Origin: CAVWDU01 sp963840725
Lineage (GTDB): Bacteria > Pseudomonadota > Gammaproteobacteria > Pseudomonadales > Halieaceae
Reading direction: 5' to 3'
NCBI GenBank assembly: GCA_963840725.1
Contig: CAWIZY010000016.1
Coordinates: 1,510,508 to 1,574,507, forward strand
DNA length: 64,000 nt
In this document: piece after piece, positions 16,473-25,001 of the stretch
Position numbering within the stretch: position 1 is the stretch's first letter
Layout: each line of letters starts with the position of its first letter
Notes under the pieces: model-generated
Database searches by the model: none
What the model was told of the DNA's origin: nothing
What the model saw: only the letters and a program-made list of their open reading frames with translations
Program-made: the position numbers and the translations under genes

Positions 16473-18383
16473 ATGGAGATCACGCGTAGAGATTTCGTTG
16501 GCGGCACCCTCATTGGCGCGGGGGCCAGCCTGCTGGTGGCCAAAGCGCCAGGAGCCCTCGGCGGGCCAGAGGCAGCGGGCCTCAAGCGAGGCAAGACCAT
16601 GCCCCTGCCTCTGAACGAGCTGGATCGCGCCTGGACGGGCCCGGGGGGCCTGGGAGACTACGCGCCCGCCAATGGCAACACCCACCGTGAAGTGAATGCT
16701 GCGCATACCCTGCGCAATGGTGATTTTACCCAACGGGTGAAAGCTGCTGTGAATACCGGGGAGCATTTCGACCTGGTAGTGGTTGGGGCCGGATTCGCCG
16801 GCTGTACGGCGGCCTATACGTTTCTGAAAGCGCACCCCAAAGCGACGGTGCTGATTCTGGACAACCACGAAATGTTCGGGGGCGAGGCCAGGCAAAACGA
16901 ATTTGAAGTAGACGGGTACCGGCTCTGGGCGCCACAGGGCTCCACCGGCGTGGTGTGGCCACCGAAGGCGGCAAAAGCCATCGAGATGTATTCGCCCCTG
17001 TGGGATGAGCTGAAACTGCCGCAGGCGTTCGAGTGGCAGGAGGCAAAAAATTCCAGGGTGAAGATTCCCTTCGATAACTACTCCCCCATGCACCTCACCT
17101 GGGAGGGCACGGACCTGGGTTGGTATCACGCGGGTCACGGTATGAGCGTGAACCCGTGGCAGAATCGCTTTGCCGATGTGCCAATAGATGAGCAGACGAA
17201 GAACGACTTCCTGTGGATGGAGACCTACCGCCAGCCTCCCGAGCGAGAAGACTGGGATCGCTGGCTGGACAGCATGACCTATCAGGAATTCCTCAAGAAC
17301 GAGATGGGACTGGACAGTCAGGCGGTACTTGAATATCTCCAGCCCTTCGGCGCGGCGATGGGCATGGGGTTGGGCCCCGATGTGATCTCTGCCTACCAGG
17401 CCTACAACTTTCTGCAGCCCGGCGTATTGCAGTACGGCCGGCAGCAGGGCATCGGTGACCCGACGGACTATGTGTATCTGGCTCAGTGGCCGGGCGGTAA
17501 TACCGGCACTCTGCGACATCTGGTCTGGAAACTGATTCCGGGTATCTATGGCAAGGTATCCGGTATCAATGATGTTTTATCCGCACCCATCGACAGGGAT
17601 CAGGTGGATCGGGAGGGCAACAGCACCCGCATCCGTCTGGGCTCCCTGGTGGTCAATGTGCGCCACCAGGGGTCTGCCCGCGTGAACGTGGTCTACCTCA
17701 ATGGCGACACCCTGTCAGCTGTGACAGCGGACCGTGTGGTGATGGCGGGACAGCAGCACCTTAACAAACGGGTGGTGGCTGACTTGCCTGTGGCGCACCG
17801 TTCAGCGATGGATCAATTCATGCACGCGCCCATGATGATGGTGAATGTGGCACTGCGGAACTGGCGTTTCATGGATAAAATGGGCGTGGCCTCGGTGCGC
17901 TGGTTTGGCGATGACCTGGGCTGGTTTACGACCCTGCGCAGGCAGATGATTCTGGATGGCGAGGAGCCTATGCCGCTGGATCCGGATAAACCCACGGTCC
18001 TTACCATGTATAACTCTTTCTGCCTGCCGGGCCTGCCCATCGATCAGCAGTGCGTGGCAGCGCGGATGAAAATGTTCGGCATGAGCTATGCGGAAATCGA
18101 AAACAAGGTGAAGACGCAATTCACCCGCATGTTCGCGCCAGGTGGTTTTGACGCCGAGCGAGACATTGCCGGCATTATTGTTAACCGGCAGGGGCACGCC
18201 TACGCCGCCACGCCGCCGGGGTTCTTCTTCGGCAAAAACGGGCAGCCGGCGCCCTCGGATGTGATCCGCAAGCCCCACGGACGTATCGCCTTTGCGCATG
18301 CGGAGCTGATGGGCATGCAGATGTGGGAGGGCGCTGTTCATGAGGGCGAGCGTGCGGGTCATCAAGTGGCGGCCATGGCCTAG
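16473..18383 (+). CDS. Tat-exported FAD-dependent oxidoreductase, spermidine dehydrogenase-like
   Basis: The 636-residue protein has a twin-arginine signal (TRRDFVGG, residues 4-11, then a hydrophobic stretch to about 28). A Rossmann FAD motif lies at 105-110 (VVVGAGFAGC), followed by LILDNHEMFGG. That LILDN-H-x-x-F-G-G-x-A-R-x-N-E-F arrangement is shared with bacterial spermidine dehydrogenases, so it may oxidise an amine or another reduced substrate in the periplasm. An upstream frame to 16392 lacks homology; ATG 16473 follows CAGGGGA. It immediately precedes the fused reductive dehalogenase on the same strand, so they probably share a transcript. A direct functional link is inference. Confidence 0.8.
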   Translation: MEITRRDFVGGTLIGAGASLLVAKAPGALGGPEAAGLKRGKTMPLPLNELDRAWTGPGGLGDYAPANGNTHREVNAAHTLRNGDFTQRVKAAVNTGEHFDLVVVGAGFAGCTAAYTFLKAHPKATVLILDNHEMFGGEARQNEFEVDGYRLWAPQGSTGVVWPPKAAKAIEMYSPLWDELKLPQAFEWQEAKNSRVKIPFDNYSPMHLTWEGTDLGWYHAGHGMSVNPWQNRFADVPIDEQTKNDFLWMETYRQPPEREDWDRWLDSMTYQEFLKNEMGLDSQAVLEYLQPFGAAMGMGLGPDVISAYQAYNFLQPGVLQYGRQQGIGDPTDYVYLAQWPGGNTGTLRHLVWKLIPGIYGKVSGINDVLSAPIDRDQVDREGNSTRIRLGSLVVNVRHQGSARVNVVYLNGDTLSAVTADRVVMAGQQHLNKRVVADLPVAHRSAMDQFMHAPMMMVNVALRNWRFMDKMGVASVRWFGDDLGWFTTLRRQMILDGEEPMPLDPDKPTVLTMYNSFCLPGLPIDQQCVAARMKMFGMSYAEIENKVKTQFTRMFAPGGFDAERDIAGIIVNRQGHAYAATPPGFFFGKNGQPAPSDVIRKPHGRIAFAHAELMGMQMWEGAVHEGERAGHQVAAMA

Positions 18384-18418
18384 CGGGCGGCATGCTCAAC
18401 CGGGTTTTGGGAACGACG

Positions 18419-18453
18419 TGCACCACAACTTGCACCACAGCTTGCACCACAAC
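18419..18453 (+). repeat. Short direct repeat in the leader of the dehalogenase gene
   Basis: A 12-bp unit of the form (T)TGCACCACARC is repeated three times. It lies between the flavoprotein stop and the preferred dehalogenase start. If the upstream start at 18340 is used it would encode an H-H-x-x-L run. It has no known meaning. Confidence 0.5.
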
Positions 18454-18462
18454 AGGCCGCCG

Positions 18463-21400
18463 ATGATGCGTCTTTTTTCTTACAAGAACCGCCCCTTCCA
18501 TCTTGGCCCATACCCCCTGGAGCGACTGCCGCGCAGTGACACCCCAGCGGACCTGTCCGCTGTGCCAGCCATGCAGCCGCTGCTTTTTCATCGCCCTGAG
18601 GGCACCAGTCTGGTCAACGCCATGCGCCGCTACCAGGCCATGCTGGACGCCATCCGCGACGGTATGGTGAAGAAAGAGAAAGCGCTTATCCCCGACGACC
18701 TGCAGGAGCGGACGCGGCATCTGAAGTCTTTCGGCTACTACCAGGATGCCTCCCAGGTGGGCGTGTGCAAGTTGACGCCCGAAATGTTTCTGCCCCAGCC
18801 TGTCGTCAACCCGGACATCGGCGATTTGGCAGAGTTGTTGCGCAGTCAGCAAACCAAGACCCTGGCGGCGGGGATAGATGTGATCATGGCGGAGCTGCGG
18901 GAATCCATGAACGCGCCACCCGCAACCGTCGCCCACCACAGCCACGCCCTGGTATTCCTCTACGAGTACCCGCGAGAGCCGGGCTCGGATGAAGCCGGCT
19001 GTGAGTGGCTGACGGACAGCATGGCGGAGCGCACCTGCGTGCGAGCTGCAGAGACCGGGGCCATACTTTCGAACTACATCCGCCTGCTGGGTTACGAGGC
19101 CCGGGGGCATTCGGGCGCCTGTGCCGATGTGGATCTGAACAAGCTGGCCGTGGCGGCAGGGCTCGCCCGGGTGGAGCAGGGCGCATCGGGTCCCCGGCTT
19201 ATGAACCCCTACACGGGCAGTCGTTTCGGCTTGTGCGCGGTGACCACCGTTCTGGAGGTCGCCCCGGACCGCCCGTTGGCGGGTGGTGGAGCCAGGGATT
19301 ATTGGCGCAGTCACGGCCCGGCCTGGCAGTTGGGGATGGGCTTCGCCAAGAATCGCTTCAATCAGCTGGCATACCGCAAACGACGCTACGTGGATGGCGC
19401 CTACCCCTTTGAGAACAGCCGGCGGGCAGAGGTTCCTACCACCCTGATCGATGAGCCGCGTATTCCGCGGGTGCCCAAGCGCACCGACATGTTTGCCCGC
19501 GCCATTTTTGGCGACATGGGAGCAAAACTTCAGGATGCCGCACGCAACGGCAACTACGTGCGCAAGAGCGCCACCAGTTTCGCGGCGCGACGCCCGTTGG
19601 GGGCCTTCGTGCTGCTTCAAAATGGCCCTGTTGCAGCGGACATTGCTGCAGGCACGGAAGATGCCCGACGCAATGCGGACAACATCAAGGCCGCTTTGTA
19701 TTTTCTGGGGGCCGACGCCGTAGGCATTTCCCGCTGCCCGGACTGGGCCTACTACTCCCACGATGCCGCCGGTGATCCCTTGCCGGCTTATCACCCCAAC
19801 GCCATCTCGGTCATTATCGACCAGGGGCACGAGACCATGGAGGGCGCCTCGGGGGACGACTGGATTGCCTGCTCCCAGTCCATGCGCGCCTATCTGCGCT
19901 TCTCCTTGCTGGGCGGTATTATCGGCGATCAGATCCGCCACTTGGGCTATGGCGCAAGGGTGCATACGGTGATGGATGGCGAGGTGCTGCAACCGCCTCT
20001 GTTGCTGCTTGCGGGCCTCGGTGAGGTGAGCCGGATCGGCGAAGTGATACTCAACCCCTTCCTCGGGCCACGGCTCAAATCCGGTGCTATCACCACCGAT
20101 ATGCCGCTGGCGCATGACCGTCCCATCGACTTTGGCCTGCAGCGCTTTTGCGATCAGTGCAACAAATGTGCGCGTGAGTGCCCCTCGGGCGCGATCACCG
20201 CCGGCCCCAAACGGATGTTCAATGGCTACGAGATCTGGAAATCCGACAGCCAGAAATGCACCACCTACCGGGTAACCCAGGCCGCCGGGGCGATGTGCGG
20301 ACGCTGCATGAAGACCTGTCCCTGGAACCTCGAGGGTCTGTTCGCCGAGGCGCCGTTTCGCTGGCTGGCCAGCCATGTGCCCGCAGCAGCGAAACATCTG
20401 GCAGCGCTGGACGACCGCTTGGGGCACGGCAGTATCAACCCGGTAAAAAAATGGTGGTGGGACCTTGAGATGGTCGATGAGGGCCCCTACCAACCCTCAT
20501 CCCACGGCAGCGAGGCCCGTGCCCTGCAGCAGGATCTGGCGCTCAAGTTTGAGGACCAGACCCTGGCAGTTTACCCGGCCTCACTGGCACCGCCGCCTTA
20601 TCCGTTCCCCTTTCCGATGGACCGGGAAGCGGGTATTGCAGCCTATGACCGATTGATTGGTCCCGAGGAGTACCGGGCCCGGTTGGCGGCGGGAGACACA
20701 GCACAGCTGGCCCATGAATACCGTTTGCCACAGGGCGATGCACCGGTCTTACCACTGGTGCTCTCAAAGATGGAAGTGATGACACCGGCTATCAGCCGCT
20801 ACCGTTTGTCCAGCCCCGGTGGCGAACCGCTGCCAGTCTTCGCGGCCGGCGCTCATCTGGATGTGGTTGTGGCGCCTGAATTTTTGCGCCAGTACAGCCT
20901 GGCGGGCAATCCGGCGGATCGCAGTCATTACGAGATCGCCGTACTGCGCGAGGACGGTGGTCGCGGTGGTTCGGCGCTGCTGCACCGTATCTTCAGTGAG
21001 GGACGGCGGGTGTTTGTATCCCGCCCGATCAATCACTTTCCGCTGGATGAGTCAGCCACCCGCACGCTGCTGATGGGCGGTGGCATCGGCATCACTCCCC
21101 TGCTGGCCATGGGTCACCGCTTGCACAGCCTGGGTAAGGTGTTCCGGCTGCACTATTCCTGCCATGATCGAGAACATGCCGCCTATCTCGACACCCTGGC
21201 CGCCGTACCCTGGTCTGAATGCGTGGTAGTCCACTGCTCCACCGAGGGGACCCGGGCGGACTTCACTGGCCTGCTAAGTGACTATCGTCCCGGGGATCAT
21301 CTTTACACCTGCGGGCCAGAGCGCTACATGGAAGCCGTGCTGAACTGCGGACTGGGCCATGGCTGGCCTGAGGAGGTACTGCACCGGGAGTATTTCTCCG

Positions 21401-21693
21401 CCCCCGAGGCGCCTGCCTACGAAAACCATGCGTTCAAGCTGGCGCTGCAGCGTTCGGGACAAACCATTGAGGTACCCGCCGATCAGGATGCAGCTCGAGC
21501 CTTGCTCGACGCCGGGGTGCATGTAGACCTCAAATGCTCAGATGGTATCTGTGGTGTCTGCAAATGCGGGGTGCTGTCGGGGGCGGTGGAGCATCGCGAT
21601 TTTGTGCTGTCCGCTGCCCAGCGGCGTGAATCGATGATCCTGTGCCAGTCACGCGCTGCGCACCCCGGCGGGGAGATCGTGCTGGATCTCTAG
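18463..21693 (+). CDS. Self-sufficient (fused) cobalamin-dependent reductive dehalogenase
   Basis: The 1076-residue fusion has an RdhA-type part (to about residue 690) with two nitroreductase-like B12-binding halves and a bacterial ferredoxin module. The module's ligands are C-x2-C-x2-C-x3-C-P from Cys563 and MCGRCMKTCP from Cys612. It is followed by a phthalate-dioxygenase-reductase-like part: R-Q-Y-S-L flavin motif at 809, GGGIGITP at 872, and a plant-type 2Fe-2S site from Cys1025 (C-x4-C-x2-C...C). This is the architecture of aerobic catabolic enzymes such as BhbA, which take electrons from NAD(P)H. No Tat signal and no RdhB anchor are seen, so it is probably cytoplasmic. ATG 18340 with a GGGAGG site is an alternative start that overlaps the previous gene and adds a His-rich leader. 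Confidence 0.88.
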   Translation: MMRLFSYKNRPFHLGPYPLERLPRSDTPADLSAVPAMQPLLFHRPEGTSLVNAMRRYQAMLDAIRDGMVKKEKALIPDDLQERTRHLKSFGYYQDASQVGVCKLTPEMFLPQPVVNPDIGDLAELLRSQQTKTLAAGIDVIMAELRESMNAPPATVAHHSHALVFLYEYPREPGSDEAGCEWLTDSMAERTCVRAAETGAILSNYIRLLGYEARGHSGACADVDLNKLAVAAGLARVEQGASGPRLMNPYTGSRFGLCAVTTVLEVAPDRPLAGGGARDYWRSHGPAWQLGMGFAKNRFNQLAYRKRRYVDGAYPFENSRRAEVPTTLIDEPRIPRVPKRTDMFARAIFGDMGAKLQDAARNGNYVRKSATSFAARRPLGAFVLLQNGPVAADIAAGTEDARRNADNIKAALYFLGADAVGISRCPDWAYYSHDAAGDPLPAYHPNAISVIIDQGHETMEGASGDDWIACSQSMRAYLRFSLLGGIIGDQIRHLGYGARVHTVMDGEVLQPPLLLLAGLGEVSRIGEVILNPFLGPRLKSGAITTDMPLAHDRPIDFGLQRFCDQCNKCARECPSGAITAGPKRMFNGYEIWKSDSQKCTTYRVTQAAGAMCGRCMKTCPWNLEGLFAEAPFRWLASHVPAAAKHLAALDDRLGHGSINPVKKWWWDLEMVDEGPYQPSSHGSEARALQQDLALKFEDQTLAVYPASLAPPPYPFPFPMDREAGIAAYDRLIGPEEYRARLAAGDTAQLAHEYRLPQGDAPVLPLVLSKMEVMTPAISRYRLSSPGGEPLPVFAAGAHLDVVVAPEFLRQYSLAGNPADRSHYEIAVLREDGGRGGSALLHRIFSEGRRVFVSRPINHFPLDESATRTLLMGGGIGITPLLAMGHRLHSLGKVFRLHYSCHDREHAAYLDTLAAVPWSECVVVHCSTEGTRADFTGLLSDYRPGDHLYTCGPERYMEAVLNCGLGHGWPEEVLHREYFSAPEAPAYENHAFKLALQRSGQTIEVPADQDAARALLDAGVHVDLKCSDGICGVCKCGVLSGAVEHRDFVLSAAQRRESMILCQSRAAHPGGEIVLDL

Positions 21694-21767
21694 ACCATGC
21701 GTTTGTTGCCAGCCTACCTCAAGCTCCCAGCGAGTGTCGGACTGCAGTGTCCCGGACCGAAACAAAA

Positions 21768-21844
21768 TGGCGCGCCTGGCAGGATTCGAACCTGCGACCA
21801 ATGGCTTCGGAAGCCACTACTCTATCCGGCTGAGCTACAGGCGC
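21768..21844 (-). tRNA. tRNA-Arg (anticodon CCG)
   Basis: This is a 77-nt cloverleaf read on the minus strand. The acceptor is GCGCCTG/CAGGCGC with discriminator G and encoded CCA (21768-21770), and the D arm contains AGCTCAGCCGGAT. The anticodon loop TTCCGAA gives anticodon CCG (complement at 21808-21810), reading the CGG codon, and the T arm contains GGTTCGAATCC. It stands alone between the dehalogenase and the dcu gene. Confidence 0.97.
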
Positions 21845-22092
21845 TTGAACGAGACTGAAACGAGGCGGGCGCTCTTGAATTGGTGCCCCCGATGGGCAAC
21901 GCTTCAGGGAGCGAAGCCCCGTCTCATCATTCTACTGTGTCGCCTCGCATCGCGAGGACTGACCGGGATGACCTCGAGGCGAGCGGTGCGGGAATGATAC
22001 CCGTCCGGCTATGCCGCGTCTACGTCGCTGCAGGCAGTCTCAGATGACTGGGCTAGAATGAGCGTGCAGGCCTGACCAGAGGACGCGCCGAC

Positions 22093-23442
22093 TTGCTGAT
22101 TGTTGAACTGGGGATACTACTTGGCTGTATCGTAATCGGGGCACGCCTGGGAGGCATTGCACTCGGCACGGTGTCTGGCATTGGCCTGCTGATTTTCGTG
22201 TTTGTACTCGGGCTGCCTCCGGGCCAGCCACCGGCGACGGTGCTGGGAATGATTCTGGCGGTGATTACGGCACTGTCGATGATGGAGGCGGCGGGCGGGC
22301 TCACGTTTTTGGTAGAGACTGCAGGAAAACTGCTGCGCCGCAACCCGGCCCGGATCACCTTCGTAGCGCCATTGGTGACCTATGTACTGATCTTCGCCGC
22401 CGGGACGCAGCACGTGGTCTACTCCTTGCTGCCGGTGATCGCCGAGGTTGCCCGCAAGGCCGGGGTGAGGCCAGAGCGACCGCTATCGATCAGTGTCATC
22501 GCCGCCCAGCAGGGGTTGATTGCCTCGCCGGTCTCCGCGGTGACGGTGGCGCTGGTAGCCTCTCTGGCGTCCCTGGAGGTCAGCCTGATTGATATTATGC
22601 AGGTGACGGTACCCGCCACGATTATCGCGGTCATCGCCGGTACCCTGGCGGTGGCCTGGCGAGGCAAGTCCCTGTCGGAAGACCCGGAATATCAGGCCCG
22701 ACTGGCGGCCGGCACCGTGCAACCGGTAGAGCAGTCCCAGCCGCTTGTCGGTGCGGCCAGGCGCCGGGGAGCGGGAGCCTGTGCGGTATTTCTGGGAGCG
22801 GTGGCCCTGGTGGTGCTGCTGGGGCTGTTTCCGGAGCTGCGACCCGTTTATGAAACCCAGTCTCCGACAGCAGGGGCAGACGGTGCCCTGCAGACGGGTC
22901 GGATTGCCATGGGACCGGCGATCATGATTGTTATGCTGGCCGCCGCCGGCGTGATCGGCCTGGTCTTCGACGCCAAGCCGGGGGCGGCGATCAAGGGTGA
23001 TCTAATGCGCAGCGGGGTGGTTGCGATCATCTCCATCTTGGGGGTGTCCTGGCTGGGTTCCTCGTTTTTTGCCGCCAATGAAGCCTTCATCGTCGACAGC
23101 ATTGCCGCCGTCATAGGCACCGCGCCCTGGCTGTTTGCCCTGGGTCTGTTCGTGTTGTCAATCCTGTTGTTCAGTCAGGCTGCGACCATAGTCATACTGG
23201 CCCCGGTCGGCGTGGCGCTGGGATTGCCGGCCTACCTGTTGATAGGGCTATACCCGGCGGTCAACGGTAACTTTTTCCTGCCCACCTATGGCACGGTGTT
23301 AGCGGCTATCTCATTTGATCAGACCGGAACCACGCGTATTGGCAAGTACCTGTTGAATCACAGTTTTATGGTGCCCGGTCTGGTGGCAACCGGCACCGCG
23401 ACCCTGGTGGGGGTGCTGATCAGTCGTGCCCTGCTGGCTTGA
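22093..23442 (+). CDS. Anaerobic C4-dicarboxylate transporter, DcuA/DcuB family
   Basis: The 449-residue membrane protein has about 10-12 hydrophobic helices. Dcu hallmarks are G-A-R-x-G-G-I-A-L-G near residue 17, LRRNPARITFVAPLVTY, and A-Q-Q-G-L-I-A-S-P-V-S-A-V. Dcu carriers exchange or take up aspartate, fumarate, malate and succinate across the inner membrane. The only sensible start is TTG 22093. It is followed within 38 bp by aspartase and then asparaginase. Cotranscription with enzymes that make aspartate and fumarate from asparagine fits uptake of these products from the periplasm. Confidence 0.9.
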   Translation: MLIVELGILLGCIVIGARLGGIALGTVSGIGLLIFVFVLGLPPGQPPATVLGMILAVITALSMMEAAGGLTFLVETAGKLLRRNPARITFVAPLVTYVLIFAAGTQHVVYSLLPVIAEVARKAGVRPERPLSISVIAAQQGLIASPVSAVTVALVASLASLEVSLIDIMQVTVPATIIAVIAGTLAVAWRGKSLSEDPEYQARLAAGTVQPVEQSQPLVGAARRRGAGACAVFLGAVALVVLLGLFPELRPVYETQSPTAGADGALQTGRIAMGPAIMIVMLAAAGVIGLVFDAKPGAAIKGDLMRSGVVAIISILGVSWLGSSFFAANEAFIVDSIAAVIGTAPWLFALGLFVLSILLFSQAATIVILAPVGVALGLPAYLLIGLYPAVNGNFFLPTYGTVLAAISFDQTGTTRIGKYLLNHSFMVPGLVATGTATLVGVLISRALLA

Positions 23443-23480
23443 CTATACTGACGTTTCCTATGACAAACCGGGAGTGGATG

Positions 23481-24962
23481 ATGAAGCGATCACTGGTAAC
23501 TATGGCAGCGGGGCTGTTATTGATGGCTCACTTGCAGGCTGCAGCGGACGCGGGTGTGGCGACCCGGATGGAGCGGGACCTGCTCGGTGAAAAGGCGATA
23601 CCCGCCGGTGCTTTTTACGGGATACAGACCGCCCGGGCGATTGAGAACTTTGCTATTTCGGGCCGTACCCTTTCCGACTATCCGGAGCTGATCAATGGCC
23701 TGGCGCTGACCAAAATGGCGGCGGCAAAGGCCAACACCGACGTGGGCAAGATGCCCAAAACGGTGCGTGACGCAATCCTCGCCGGTGGCGAAGCTATCCT
23801 CACCGGCAAGTATAACGACCAGTTTCCGGTCGACCCCTATCAGGGCGGGGCGGGGACCTCAACCAATATGAATGCCAATGAGGTGATGGCCAATGTAGCG
23901 CTGGTCGAGACCGGCCGTAGTATCGGTCAGTACGACATTGTAGAGCCCCATGACGATCTCAATATGTCCCAATCCACTAACGACGCCTATCCCACGGCAC
24001 TGAAAGTGGCGATTCTCAGCAATAACGACAGACTGGTGGCGGAGCTGGAGCGTCTGGTCGCTGCCTTTCGCGTCAAAGGCCAGGCCTTTATCGATATTCT
24101 GAAAATGGGGCGTACCGAAATGCAGGACGCCGTGCCCATGACCGTGGGTCAGGAGTTCCACGCCCTGGCCACAGCCCTGGAGGGCGAGATTCGCATTATC
24201 CGCAGTTACGAGGAGCCCCTGTTCAGCATTAACATGGGAGGTACCGCTATTGGTACCGGTCTCAATGCGCCGGCGGGTTACGCTGAAAAAACCAGCGCTC
24301 ATCTGGCCGAGCTGACCGGTAAACCCTTTACCACCGCCGGTGATCTGATCGGTGCCACCTGGGATCAGCAGGCTTTTCTCTCTGCATCCAGCGCCACCCG
24401 CTCACTGGCGGTCAAGTTGTCCAAGGTCGCCAGTGATCTGATTTTGCTGTCGTCGGGCCCTCGGGCCGGTCTGGGGGAGATCAATCTGCCGCCGGTACAG
24501 CCCGGCTCCTCTATCATGCCCGGCAAGGTCAACCCGGTGATGGCGGAGTTGACCAACCTGGTGGCTTTTCGGGTTATCGGCAATGACACCTCGGTGATGC
24601 TGGCTGCCCGCAACGGCCAGTTGCAACTCAATGCCTACGAGCCCCTGGAGGCAATCGCGATTCTGGATTCACAAAACCTGCTGATCAATACCATGCGGGC
24701 TTTCCGGGAGAAGTGTGTGGCCGGGATCACGGTCAATGAAGCGACACTGAAGGCGAATATTGAGCGCACTGTGGGTATAGTCACGGCCTTGAATCCGGTC
24801 ATAGGCTACGACAAAGCCACGGAACTGGCAAAAGAGGCCTACCGCAGCGATAAGGGTATCCTGGAAGTGATTCGCGAGCAGAACGTGCTGACGAACGAGC
24901 AGATAGAGACCCTGCTGGATCCCGCAGCACTTACCGGGATGGATAAGTCGCGCTATCAGTAA
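23481..24962 (+). CDS. aspA: Aspartate ammonia-lyase with an N-terminal signal peptide
   Basis: The 493-residue enzyme of the aspartase/fumarase superfamily carries the signature GSSIMPGKVNP at residues 342-352, the GTSTNMNANEV segment and the S-Q-S-T-N-D-x-Y-P-T motif. It converts L-aspartate to fumarate and ammonia. Unlike usual cytoplasmic aspartases it begins with a clear signal peptide (MKRSLVTMAAGLLLMAHLQA). The mature core starts at about residue 29 (R-M-E-R-D-L-L-G-E-K), where E. coli AspA has its N terminus. ATG 23481 is 6 nt from GGGAG; the adjacent ATG 23478 is also possible. The enzyme is probably periplasmic, as is the asparaginase encoded next. Confidence 0.9.
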   Translation: MKRSLVTMAAGLLLMAHLQAAADAGVATRMERDLLGEKAIPAGAFYGIQTARAIENFAISGRTLSDYPELINGLALTKMAAAKANTDVGKMPKTVRDAILAGGEAILTGKYNDQFPVDPYQGGAGTSTNMNANEVMANVALVETGRSIGQYDIVEPHDDLNMSQSTNDAYPTALKVAILSNNDRLVAELERLVAAFRVKGQAFIDILKMGRTEMQDAVPMTVGQEFHALATALEGEIRIIRSYEEPLFSINMGGTAIGTGLNAPAGYAEKTSAHLAELTGKPFTTAGDLIGATWDQQAFLSASSATRSLAVKLSKVASDLILLSSGPRAGLGEINLPPVQPGSSIMPGKVNPVMAELTNLVAFRVIGNDTSVMLAARNGQLQLNAYEPLEAIAILDSQNLLINTMRAFREKCVAGITVNEATLKANIERTVGIVTALNPVIGYDKATELAKEAYRSDKGILEVIREQNVLTNEQIETLLDPAALTGMDKSRYQ

Positions 24963-25001
24963 GGCGCTATACCCCGAATACAGTAGTGGAGACTTGATGC
25001 A

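Noticed and set aside
18181..20493. Minus-strand open frame of 770 codons under the dehalogenase
   Set aside because: Shadow of a GC-rich gene; no recognisable protein features, and it overlaps two well-supported plus-strand genes.
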